Positions 19,307 to 27,414 of a stretch of DNA of 64,000 nt are shown here, piece after piece (the stretch's first letter is position 1; the number at the start of each line of letters is the position of its first letter). Under the pieces are notes generated by a model that saw only the letters and a list, made by a program, of their open reading frames with translations, did not search any database and was not told where the DNA came from. This stretch comes from G963923945 sp965199175 (lineage in GTDB: Bacteria > Pseudomonadota > Alphaproteobacteria > G963923945). The position numbers were made by a program, and so were the translations under genes. The stretch covers positions 992,001-1,056,000 of the forward strand of contig OZ240684.1 of NCBI GenBank assembly GCA_965199175.1, given 5' to 3'.

Positions 19307-20293
19307 CTAATTTTCAAAATATTTATTGATATAATTCATGTCTTGGCGTCGAATATTAGAAATTTTTTTAAAAAAACCAGCAAAAGATTCCAAAGTCTTA
19401 TTTTGAGGTTTGAATAATCCGGTCTTCGCACCAAGATAGCTGAGAAACACATTAAGAAATACACGAAGAGAGCCTGCCCCCAAAGCACCATTGCGGGTTG
19501 CTTTCCAGGCCATGGATACACAGTCCCGGACCAGTACCTGCCTGGCGGATGGAGGGAGATCTGGATTGTCATGCAAAAAATGATAACAGTTAAAAAACTG
19601 ATCATGATGCTGCTGGGATTCATTTTTCGATATCTGGTATCTGGCCGGCGGTGCATAGATCATGGGTGACTTAAAATTGACCATGCGATGTGCTTTATGA
19701 GTGAGCCGTAAGCGTAGGGATTCATCTTGAATAAACAGCCGCAGATCACAGCCATTTGCCTGATCAAAAAGATCTTTTTCAACCAGCCAGGTCATGCGGC
19801 CAATTCGCTCGCCCCCGCGACGATGGAGAACATCAATAAAGGGGTTTTCAAGAACTTCGTATGTGAAATTTTTACCCAGAGGAGAAAGCGTGACCTGACT
19901 GGCGGGTTGAGTGGTTTTGATTTTTCTCCCATGCGCAAGCTGGGCATCATGCTTCCTCAATAAGCTGAACATAATTTCAACAGCATCAGGAACGATCAGT
20001 TCATCGGAATCAATCAGGCAAAGATAGCGTCCTTTTGCTTTACCAGCCCCCCGATTGAGAGAAAATGCCGGACCAAGATTGCGCTCATTGACCAGGATTG
20101 AGACATTGTCCAGGCAATGTGACTGGTTACGCAAAACCGATAAAGAATCATCACTGGAACAATCCTCAACGAAGATATATTCAACCAAGGCTGATAAGGA
20201 TTGCCTGGAAAGGGCACTGATTGCGACAGGTAAAATATCGGCCTTGTTATAAACCGAGGTCACAAAACTAATATCAGGATGGCGGACAGTCAC
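19307..20293 (-). CDS. Family 2 glycosyltransferase
   Basis: A GT-A fold enzyme with the start of the nucleotide-sugar domain at ISFVTSVYNKADILPVAISAL, the VEDCSSDDS motif and CLIDSDELIVPD (the DxD-like metal site). The C-terminal half is less typical. The frame stays open upstream to 20461, but that extension is antisense to tRNA-Leu and reads CGRGGTGRRA, a known artefact. I therefore place the start near GTG 20293, just after a GGAGA element. It lies 9 bp before the ligase-like gene and is probably co-transcribed. Confidence 0.8.
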   Translation of the reverse strand: MTVRHPDISFVTSVYNKADILPVAISALSRQSLSALVEYIFVEDCSSDDSLSVLRNQSHCLDNVSILVNERNLGPAFSLNRGAGKAKGRYLCLIDSDELIVPDAVEIMFSLLRKHDAQLAHGRKIKTTQPASQVTLSPLGKNFTYEVLENPFIDVLHRRGGERIGRMTWLVEKDLFDQANGCDLRLFIQDESLRLRLTHKAHRMVNFKSPMIYAPPARYQISKNESQQHHDQFFNCYHFLHDNPDLPPSARQVLVRDCVSMAWKATRNGALGAGSLRVFLNVFLSYLGAKTGLFKPQNKTLESFAGFFKKISNIRRQDMNYINKYFEN

Positions 20294-20345
20294 TCTCCGG
20301 ATTTTCCACAACTGAAGCGATGAGCGAGAATGCAGAGCAATGGGA

Positions 20346-20433
20346 TGGTGCGGTCGAGAAGACTCGAACTTCCACGGGATGTTATCCCACAACGACCTCA
20401 ACGTTGCGCGTCTACCAGTTCCGCCACGACCGC
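20346..20433 (-). tRNA. tRNA-Leu (anticodon GAG)
   Basis: 88 nt on minus: acceptor GCGGTCG, D-arm region GGCGGAACTGGTAGACGC, anticodon loop GTTGAGGTC, long variable arm, T-arm GTTCGAGTC, and encoded CCA at 20346-20348. Reads CUC/CUU leucine codons. Confidence 0.95.
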
Positions 20434-20547
20434 AAATATCTCTTGCCTGAGCAAGAATCACTACCCATCACAACTAACCGGGATAGCAAAAACTGATCAA
20501 CCGATCAAGCAGCCCGGTTTGGCTTGAAACCAACGGCCAGATAACAC

Positions 20548-21213
20548 ATGATTCGTGCCATGAATTGGCGACATTTTGATCACCTTGCTCCCTATCAGCA
20601 AACGGTGGCTGAGATGGAGGTTTTGGCAGCGTCAATTCGGGCCAAAACAGCCTCAGAATCAATCTGGCTTCTGGAGCATCCGCCGCTCTATACAGCCGGC
20701 ACAAGTGCAAACCCTGATGATCTGATCAATCCTTCGCGATTTCCGGTGCATCAGGCCAGACGAGGCGGCCAATACAGCTATCATGGACCGGGCCAACGGG
20801 TTATTTACACCATGCTTGATCTCAAAAAACGCACGGAACCGGGAAAATCACCAGATATCCGGCACTTTATCTCTCAAATGGAACTCTGGATTATCAGGAC
20901 CCTGGCTCTTTTCGGGGTGACTGGCGAACGACGGCGCGGTCGGGTCGGTATCTGGGTCAATCTGGAAAATGATCAGGGGCAACCACATACTGAACGTAAA
21001 ATTGCCGCTTTGGGTTTTCGGGTGAGCCGGGGTGTAACCTCACATGGCTTATCAATCAACCTCAACCCGGATCTTTCTCATTATGACGGGATCATTCCCT
21101 GCGGTATCCGTGAGCATGGCATCACATCTCTGCATGATCTTGGGGTGACGGTCTCAATGGCTGATCTGGATGAAGCCCTGAAACATACTTTCCGGCAGAT
21201 CTTCGGAGCGTAA
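20548..21213 (+). CDS. lipB: Octanoyl-[acyl-carrier-protein] transferase (LipB)
   Basis: Moves octanoate from ACP to lipoyl domains for lipoate synthesis. The 221-residue protein shows EHPPLYTAGTSANPDDL, RRGGQYSYHGPGQRVIY and the catalytic Cys185 in IIPCGIREHGITSL, with the lysine partner in RKIAALGFRVSRGVTSHG. No lipA nearby. It is divergent from the glycosyltransferase/tRNA-Leu side. Confidence 0.96.
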   Translation: MIRAMNWRHFDHLAPYQQTVAEMEVLAASIRAKTASESIWLLEHPPLYTAGTSANPDDLINPSRFPVHQARRGGQYSYHGPGQRVIYTMLDLKKRTEPGKSPDIRHFISQMELWIIRTLALFGVTGERRRGRVGIWVNLENDQGQPHTERKIAALGFRVSRGVTSHGLSINLNPDLSHYDGIIPCGIREHGITSLHDLGVTVSMADLDEALKHTFRQIFGA

Positions 21214-21288
21214 AGGTCCTCAAGCCTGGTCACTTTCGGTTCGTCATAAGGGGTAAACGCCGCTTAAAAATAATTTTTTTCCAAGATT

Positions 21289-21588
21289 TTATGCTGTTGG
21301 TTTTTGAACAAAGCCGTGATCAGGCAACGGTTCCGGCCAGTCGGTAACCGGACAATCCCGGACAGTGACCAGGGAGACTCTGGCCAGAGGCGATCCTTCA
21401 TGGCAAGCGGCGATAAAAGCCTCAAGAGAATCGGCACAACCAGCCGCCGCCACCTCTACCGAGCCATTGACGCGGTTGCGCACCCAGCCCCTCAGGCCAA
21501 AATGATGCGCGGTTTTAACCGTCCAGGCGCGAAACCAAACACCCTGAACCCGCCCCTCAATGATCAGATGAACGCTGCGTGTTGTCAT
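21289..21588 (-). CDS. acyP: Acylphosphatase
   Basis: The 99-residue acylphosphatase hydrolyses carboxyl-phosphate bonds. The signature GRVQGVWFRAWT contains the catalytic arginine, and GLRGWVRNRVNGSVEV contains the catalytic asparagine. The C-terminus after VTVRDCPV is slightly extended. It is convergent with lipB. Confidence 0.92.
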   Translation of the reverse strand: MTTRSVHLIIEGRVQGVWFRAWTVKTAHHFGLRGWVRNRVNGSVEVAAAGCADSLEAFIAACHEGSPLARVSLVTVRDCPVTDWPEPLPDHGFVQKPTA

Positions 21589-21655
21589 TGTTCCTATTGT
21601 GATGATCTGTCGGTTATGGACACCCTTTTATCTTCCCTCTTCTTCCCCCTTTTGC

Positions 21656-21680
21656 TGAAAAAATGCCGGGCGGTTTTTTC
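21656..21680 (-). terminator. Putative terminator downstream of parC
   Basis: GAAAAAATGCCGGGCGGTTTTTTC forms a hairpin with an A/T outer stem and a GCC/CGG inner stem. Read on minus it lies just past parC and ends in a T run, as expected for a rho-independent terminator. Confidence 0.45.
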
Positions 21681-21742
21681 AACCATAGCAATGGGTATTC
21701 TTATATGATCATGGGATGGTCATGGGATACTCATGGGTGTCC

Positions 21743-24007
21743 TTATGATTCAGAGTACGATTCAGAGCAAAATTTATTATTACTGAGGGTTCCCTTAGGG
21801 CGTTTGCGCCCGAACTGGCCTCGTTTTCCCAGCCATGTCGTCAGATCAGTCTGGGTACGTATAATGCGTCGGGTTCCCCTGGCTCCCAACCATGTCAATC
21901 CATCAGCCAAAAAGAAAACTTTCATATCCGATAAACCGCCCTGACGATATTTTTGCACAATCACCCCACGGCCACGGGTTAATGTTGGTAATTGATTCAA
22001 CGGAAAAACCAACAAATTCCCATGATTACCTAAAACCGCGATATGATCACCAACCGCCGGAATGCACAGCTGTGCCTGTGCCCCTTCATTTAGGTTCAGC
22101 ACCTGTTTACCGGCACGCTTGCGGGCCAAAACATCACTTTTTCTGACGACAAATCCGCGTCCGTCACTTGAGGCAACAACCAAATCACCCTCAGGGTGAT
22201 AGACCCGGATATCAATGACATCAGCCGATTTTGGTAAATCCAGCAACAATCGCAACGGCTCTCCGTATCCGCGTCCTCCGGGCAACCCTCCGGCAGATAA
22301 GCAATAAAAACGTCCATTGCTGGCAAAAATCAGGATGGTATCGGTGGTCTGGGCATGCAGGCGAAACCCCTCACCATCTCCTTCCTTATATTTGGCCACC
22401 CAATCCTCATCCAGATGGCTACGGACAGCCCGTATCCAGCCTTTGCGTGAGCATAAAACCGTAATTGGTTCACGCTCAATCAGAGCATTGCGCGGCATAT
22501 CCTGGTTGTCGGGCGGTTCTGCAAAGCTGGTGCGCCGGGCTCCCAAAGGATTTTTCCCGCCAAATGATTTTTCCAATGTCCGGATATCATCATTGATGGA
22601 GGCCCAGCGGCGTTTTTCTTCATTGAGCAGGGATTGAAGATCAGAACGTTCGGCATTCAGCCGGTTACATTCCTGGTCAATCCCGTGTTCTTCGAGTTTA
22701 CGTAAACTGCGCAATCGCATATCAAGAACAGCTTCGGCTTGCCGGTCTGTCAGCGCAAATGCTTTGACCAGATGTGGCTTGGGGTGATCCTGGTGACGCA
22801 GGATATCAATCACATGATCGAGGTTGAGATATACAACCCGGTATCCTTCTAAAATTTCAATACGCTGCTCAACTTTGGTCAATCGATAGCCGGAACGCCG
22901 TATGAGCACATGATGACGATGATCAAGATACGCCTGTAGGAGTTGGCGCAGATTCATGACCCCCGGTGCGCCCGCAGCATCAAGGACATTCAGATTCAGC
23001 GAAATCCGGCTTTCTAAATCAGTCAGCCGGAATACTGTTTCCATCAGGAGTTCCGGGTCAGCATTGCGGGTCCTGGGTTCAAGGATCAGGCGCAAATCAT
23101 CACTTGATTCATCACGCAGATCACCAAGCATTGGCAGTTTGCGCTCCTGAAGGAGTTCGGCAATCTGTTCGATCAGGCGGGATTTTTGGACCTGGTAGGG
23201 AATTTCACTGATGACAATATGCCATTTTCCCTGGCTGGTTGTCTCCACGGCCCAGCGCGCACGCACCCGTAAAGCACCCCGTCCGGTGGTGTAAGCCTCC
23301 GCAATATTTTGTGAATCTGAGACAATTTCGCCACCAGTCGGAAAATCTGGCCCCGGCATATAGCTGAGTAATGTATCAATCTCAGCATGGGGATGCTTGA
23401 TCAGATGCCGCAAAGCCCGACAGATTTCACCGATATTATGGGGAGGAATATTGGTCGCCATCCCGACCGCAATACCGCTGGCACCATTGGCCAATAAATT
23501 CGGAAACCCCGCCGGCAAAACGACCGGTTCGCGATCTTCGCCGTCATAAGTCGGGGCAAAATCAACCGCATCTTCATCCAGACCATCCAACAAGCGTATG
23601 GCAACTGCCGTCAGGCGGGCTTCGGTATAACGCATTGCGGCTGCATGATCGCCATCAATACTCCCGAAATTGCCATGCCCCTCGACCAGCGGGTAACGTT
23701 GGGCAAAATTCTGGGCTAAACGTACCATCGCGTCATAGACTGCACGGTCACCATGCGGGTGATACTTGCCGATGACATCACCAACAACCCGGGCACATTT
23801 CTTAAAACCAGAGGAAGGATCAAGCTTCAAAACCCGCATGGCGTGAAGCAACCGGCGATGGACCGGTTTGAGACCATCGCGTACATCAGGCAAAGAACGC
23901 GCCACAATCGTTGATAAAGCGTAAGAAAGGTAACGCTCCGAAAGAGCTTCGCAGAGCGGTACATCGCGCACGTCTCCGGACGAAGACATGCCGCCGGATG
24001 AAGACAT
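21743..24007 (-). CDS. parC: DNA topoisomerase IV subunit A
   Basis: Type IIA topoisomerase subunit that decatenates chromosomes with ParE. About 754 residues. The catalytic tyrosine lies in AAMRYTEARLT, and YALSTIVARSLPDVRDGLKPVHRR is the conserved N-terminal region. The C-terminal beta-pinwheel starts near RKGWIRAVRSH. It lacks a canonical GyrA box (QRRGGKG) and has GRGVIVQKYRQGG at the corresponding place, favouring ParC over GyrA. The start is uncertain: ATG 24007 (MSSSGGMSSSGD), ATG 23989 or GTG 24019. The N-terminus itself is a short tandem duplication. Confidence 0.92.
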   Translation of the reverse strand: MSSSGGMSSSGDVRDVPLCEALSERYLSYALSTIVARSLPDVRDGLKPVHRRLLHAMRVLKLDPSSGFKKCARVVGDVIGKYHPHGDRAVYDAMVRLAQNFAQRYPLVEGHGNFGSIDGDHAAAMRYTEARLTAVAIRLLDGLDEDAVDFAPTYDGEDREPVVLPAGFPNLLANGASGIAVGMATNIPPHNIGEICRALRHLIKHPHAEIDTLLSYMPGPDFPTGGEIVSDSQNIAEAYTTGRGALRVRARWAVETTSQGKWHIVISEIPYQVQKSRLIEQIAELLQERKLPMLGDLRDESSDDLRLILEPRTRNADPELLMETVFRLTDLESRISLNLNVLDAAGAPGVMNLRQLLQAYLDHRHHVLIRRSGYRLTKVEQRIEILEGYRVVYLNLDHVIDILRHQDHPKPHLVKAFALTDRQAEAVLDMRLRSLRKLEEHGIDQECNRLNAERSDLQSLLNEEKRRWASINDDIRTLEKSFGGKNPLGARRTSFAEPPDNQDMPRNALIEREPITVLCSRKGWIRAVRSHLDEDWVAKYKEGDGEGFRLHAQTTDTILIFASNGRFYCLSAGGLPGGRGYGEPLRLLLDLPKSADVIDIRVYHPEGDLVVASSDGRGFVVRKSDVLARKRAGKQVLNLNEGAQAQLCIPAVGDHIAVLGNHGNLLVFPLNQLPTLTRGRGVIVQKYRQGGLSDMKVFFLADGLTWLGARGTRRIIRTQTDLTTWLGKRGQFGRKRPKGTLSNNKFCSESYSES

Positions 24008-24447
24008 GTCAGTACTCACAAAACATCGTACTCACAAAACATTGGGTATTTATGTCAGTATTTATGCCAATGGGAGGGACAAAACTGTTTTCCATCCTTT
24101 ATCCCGGAGCCAACACCAGCCGGTCAACCCTCCCATACTACGCCTTCTGGTCTGCCTTCTCAATACGTTCAACACGTGCTGTGCAATACATGCCGTGCTG
24201 AGCCAAAATGACAATTCAGTTCACACCAACACTGTCATTGATACCTGCACAGATATCTGAACAAACACCTGAACGCCTGTTTGCGGCTTTCTGAAAAAAA
24301 GAAATACGAACTGGACACATCAACATCACTAAAATAAAGTTCCATTGGGGTAAATATACCAAAGTTCAGATAAACAGGCATACAGTTTAATTGATTGGGA
24401 TTAAGGTTTAATTGATTGGGATTAAGGTTTAATTGATTGGGATTAAG
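24008..24447. other. Intergenic region between parC and the first autotransporter copy
   Basis: 440 bp between divergent genes, no gene seen. GTACTCACAAAACAT is duplicated (24012-24026 and 24028-24042). From about 24304 the sequence matches the region upstream of the second autotransporter copy (from about 27292), so the duplicated unit includes its own leader. A three-copy 21-bp repeat ends at the start codon. Confidence 0.6.
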
Positions 24448-24448
24448 A
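24386..24448 (+). repeat. 21-bp direct repeat, three copies, at the start of autotransporter copy 1
   Basis: The unit begins TTTAATTGATTGGGATTAAG and repeats at 24386, 24407 and 24428, perfectly except for the last base, abutting the ATG. Copy 2 of the gene has only two units. Each unit brings a GGGATTAAGG element, so the array occupies the ribosome-binding region. Confidence 0.9.
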
Positions 24449-24762
24449 TGATGATCAAAAATGATAGAATCAATGGTTTTGCATCCTGTTTCGGGTTGGT
24501 GACTCTCTTTTTTGTTTCTGCTATCGGTTTGGCCGGATGCGGCGGCGGTGGCGGCGGTGGCGGTGCTCCTGCAGGCAGTGGCGGCGGTGCTCCTCCTGCA
24601 GCCTCAGGAACTGGTGGTACCCAGCCACGCCAGACCTGGAATGAGGCGTACCAAAATTACATGAATAATGCCGCCTTCAATGATGCCGATGTCCAGACTG
24701 TGCTCAATGATACGGAATTCGTTAATAATGACCGGAATAATGATGGTAACCCGATCATATAA
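24448..24762 (+). pseudogene. Autotransporter copy 1, N-terminal fragment (lipoprotein signal and prodomain)
   Basis: Encodes a lipoprotein-type signal (hydrophobic FGLVTLFFVSAIGLAGC with lipobox cysteine), a glycine-rich linker and the same QTVLNDTEFVNNDRNNDG segment as copy 2. It then stops at TAA 24760-24762. Adding one C to the CCC at about 24750 would join it in frame to the downstream protease-barrel frame; copy 2 has CCCCC at that site. The stop overlaps the ATG of the next frame as TAATG. Either it is a broken gene or the two parts are made separately by reinitiation. Confidence 0.8.
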
Positions 24763-27062
24763 TGCAAGGAATTCAAGGACTTGTCAGCCCTAATATGCCG
24801 GGAACCGTTCGTACTGTAATCCGGCAGGTCGGGAGAAATTACGATCTGATCAATCTCCAATACCCGTTATCCATTGGTCTTAATGGCGGTCCTGCCGCCC
24901 CGGCAGGACCAACCACCCAGCAAGAGAATGAGCCACAGCTGATCGCCATCATGGATGGTGGGTTTCCGGTTCGTGATCACCAGGAATTCATTGACCAGGA
25001 TGGCAACAATAAAATCAATTTCACCTTCGCGGAACCATGTACCCGAAATCCAATACCGCTTTGGATGAGTGGTGCATGCAACGGCGACCATGGCCTGAAA
25101 GTGGCTGCCGTAGCAGCCGGGTTACGCGATGGCAAGGGGATAACGGGAGTCGCTCCGGGGGCTAATATTCACTACACCACCGGATTTTTTGGTGACAGCC
25201 CCGAATTGAATGAGCATATCAATAATTCGATCCGGGACGCTGCACAAAAAGGTGCAGTCGTACAGAATAATTCCTGGGGATACGATAATATGTATTATCG
25301 AACCTTGCTGCATGAGTATCTCAATCAGGGAATTTCGGTCCTTGATGGTTTGGCCATGATGCACCGGCGGTTTGTCAGTGGAAAACCTGCGCTAGCGGGG
25401 TCAAAAGAAGCCTGGCAAAACTATGTCGACGCTCTGACAGAATTTACCAAAACCGGAGTCGTCGTCTTCGCCAATACAAATTCGAATGTTTTCCTCCCTG
25501 ATGTGTTTGCCGGACTTCCCCTGGTATTCCCGGAGTTGAGAGGAAAATGGATTGTCGCCAACAACATAGCCCGAATCGTAGAAGACCTAAACAATCCAGA
25601 CCAGTTGGGATGGGATTTAATTTCGGGAACATGCGAGGAGGCGGCGGAATATTGTCTGTCAGCCGATGGCTATGTTTTTACGGCCACAGAGGGCAACGCG
25701 AACTCATATGGACACACTCAGGGGACTTCCTTTGCGGCCCCGCAAGTATCCGGCGGTGTTGCGATCATGGCCCAGGCCTTTCCCAATCTCAGGCCAGAGG
25801 AATGGGTGAGCCGTCTGCTGGCCTCGGCCGATAACAGCTTTTTCCCGGATGCGCCGCAAGACACGTTCTACACGAATTTCGGTAATGGCGTCCGACATGC
25901 GTATCGGGAGGATTTTGGCCATGGCGTTATGGATTTAAGGGCCGCTTTGCTGCCGATCGGTAACCTGGGTGTCGCCACCTCTGCGCGCTCAGCCGGGCCA
26001 ACGGTTTCATTATCACGGCTCAGCCTGTCGCCAGGGCTGGTTCATGGCAAAGTGGTTCAACGGGCTCTCCAGGGGCATAATCTGGCATTATTTGATGATT
26101 TGGGCACCGATTTTTACCTTCCCGCCACTGCCCTGACGCCAGAGCGGGGCAAAAAGCCGCACGAGTTTTCCCGTCGTCTGGATAAATTCGGGGCCGGGGC
26201 AAAAAACCGCGCCACCCAACCCACAGCCGCATTCGGTTTTTCCTCCAGCGGCGTCTCGCTGCCTTCCGGGATGGCATTGACCTTCGGCTGGGCTGAAGAT
26301 GTGGGGAGCAATTTTGGTGTCGGAAGTGCCATCCCTCATCTTCACAACACCCCATCTTCCCTGCTGGGTCTGGCTGAAAACTCTCAGGCTATTGGGGCCG
26401 GATGGCAGCGGATGGATGGTTATTTCGGAATCTATGCCTTCGGGAATCCATCAAGGGCCGGAGAAAGCAGTATTTCTGGTCTGGGAATGTCGAGAGCCTT
26501 TCACTCTGACAATGGGGCGGTCTTTAATCTGGGTGTTTCCGGTATCACAGAATCTGAATCCTTCCTGGGGCTGAGATTGGCCAATGGCGGCGGCTTTGGA
26601 AGCACTTCAGGGGCAATCAATCTGGGCTTTTCCATGCCTGTAGGAGAAACTGAGTTTTTTGTATCCTCTGAGTTCGGAGGCGGACGCAGCAACGGGGCTG
26701 GCCTAATCCATTCCATTGATCCGGTGATGTTTGGCTCCTTTGCGGTGGGTTCTAAAATCAGACAAATCTGGAACAACCAGGACGCCCTGACGGTTGCCTT
26801 CAGCCAGCCCATGCGTATCGAAAGTGGGACAGCCAATATACGGTTACCAGTTGGCCGGACCAAAAGCGGAAACGTGGTTTACTCCGATCTGCCGGTTGAC
26901 CTGAAGCCGGAAGCCAGACAGCTGGATTTAGGGTTTGATTATGCGCTCTCTCCATCCGGATCCACCGATATGCGTCTGGGTGGTGTGTTGTCTTTCAATG
27001 AAGGACATGAAGCCGGACAGACAGGCGGAACCGTGATGGGGAAAGTCACCTATCGTTTCTAA
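24762..27062 (+). CDS. Subtilisin-type autotransporter copy 1, protease and barrel part without signal
   Basis: 766 codons open from ATG 24762. The S8 protease triad is visible: Asp in IAIMDGGFPVRDHQEF, His in NGDHGLKVAAVAAG and Ser in GTSFAAPQVSGG, with the oxyanion Asn in VVQNNSWGY. A C-terminal region follows that looks like an autotransporter beta-barrel, ending VMGKVTYRF with terminal Phe. Without the upstream fragment it has no signal peptide and should not be exported. Compared with copy 2 the barrel is identical and the protease differs at many loop positions. Confidence 0.8.
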   Translation: MQGIQGLVSPNMPGTVRTVIRQVGRNYDLINLQYPLSIGLNGGPAAPAGPTTQQENEPQLIAIMDGGFPVRDHQEFIDQDGNNKINFTFAEPCTRNPIPLWMSGACNGDHGLKVAAVAAGLRDGKGITGVAPGANIHYTTGFFGDSPELNEHINNSIRDAAQKGAVVQNNSWGYDNMYYRTLLHEYLNQGISVLDGLAMMHRRFVSGKPALAGSKEAWQNYVDALTEFTKTGVVVFANTNSNVFLPDVFAGLPLVFPELRGKWIVANNIARIVEDLNNPDQLGWDLISGTCEEAAEYCLSADGYVFTATEGNANSYGHTQGTSFAAPQVSGGVAIMAQAFPNLRPEEWVSRLLASADNSFFPDAPQDTFYTNFGNGVRHAYREDFGHGVMDLRAALLPIGNLGVATSARSAGPTVSLSRLSLSPGLVHGKVVQRALQGHNLALFDDLGTDFYLPATALTPERGKKPHEFSRRLDKFGAGAKNRATQPTAAFGFSSSGVSLPSGMALTFGWAEDVGSNFGVGSAIPHLHNTPSSLLGLAENSQAIGAGWQRMDGYFGIYAFGNPSRAGESSISGLGMSRAFHSDNGAVFNLGVSGITESESFLGLRLANGGGFGSTSGAINLGFSMPVGETEFFVSSEFGGGRSNGAGLIHSIDPVMFGSFAVGSKIRQIWNNQDALTVAFSQPMRIESGTANIRLPVGRTKSGNVVYSDLPVDLKPEARQLDLGFDYALSPSGSTDMRLGGVLSFNEGHEAGQTGGTVMGKVTYRF

Positions 27063-27370
27063 AAACTTGCTCGTTTTTAAGACCCTGATCATTTTTAAGT
27101 TCCCCCATGGCAGTCAGTGCCCTCAGGACAAAAAGGAGATTGAAATATTGCGCCGTTATTGTCCGGAAACTCGACAAACAGCCAGCCAATAGGCGATATG
27201 AACACCAAAAACTGTAAAATCAGCAAGCCCGCCTGCAATCCAATTTTTGGCTGCAACATGTGCTTTGCGTATTATCTGCACATCTGTTTTACGAACTGGA
27301 CACATCAACATCACTAAAATAAAGTTTCGTTGGGGTAAATATACCAAAGTTCAGATAAACAGGCATATCG

Positions 27371-27412
27371 TTTAATTGATTGGGATTAAGGTTTAATTGA
27401 TTGGGATTAAGG
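27371..27412 (+). repeat. 21-bp direct repeat, two copies, at the start of autotransporter copy 2
   Basis: The same unit as before copy 1, at 27371-27391 and 27392-27412, immediately before the ATG at 27415. One unit fewer than copy 1. Confidence 0.9.
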
Positions 27413-27414
27413 TG

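Noticed and set aside
20293..20461. N-terminal extension of the glycosyltransferase
   Set aside because: It is antisense translation of tRNA-Leu (CGRGGTGRRA pattern) and has no family match.
24386..24448. CRISPR-like array
   Set aside because: The 21-bp units are directly adjacent without spacers, only three copies exist, and no cas gene is in the window.
26020..26355. Open frames on minus inside both autotransporter barrels
   Set aside because: They occur at identical places in both copies only because the DNA is identical there; they lack ribosome-binding sites and overlap a real gene completely.
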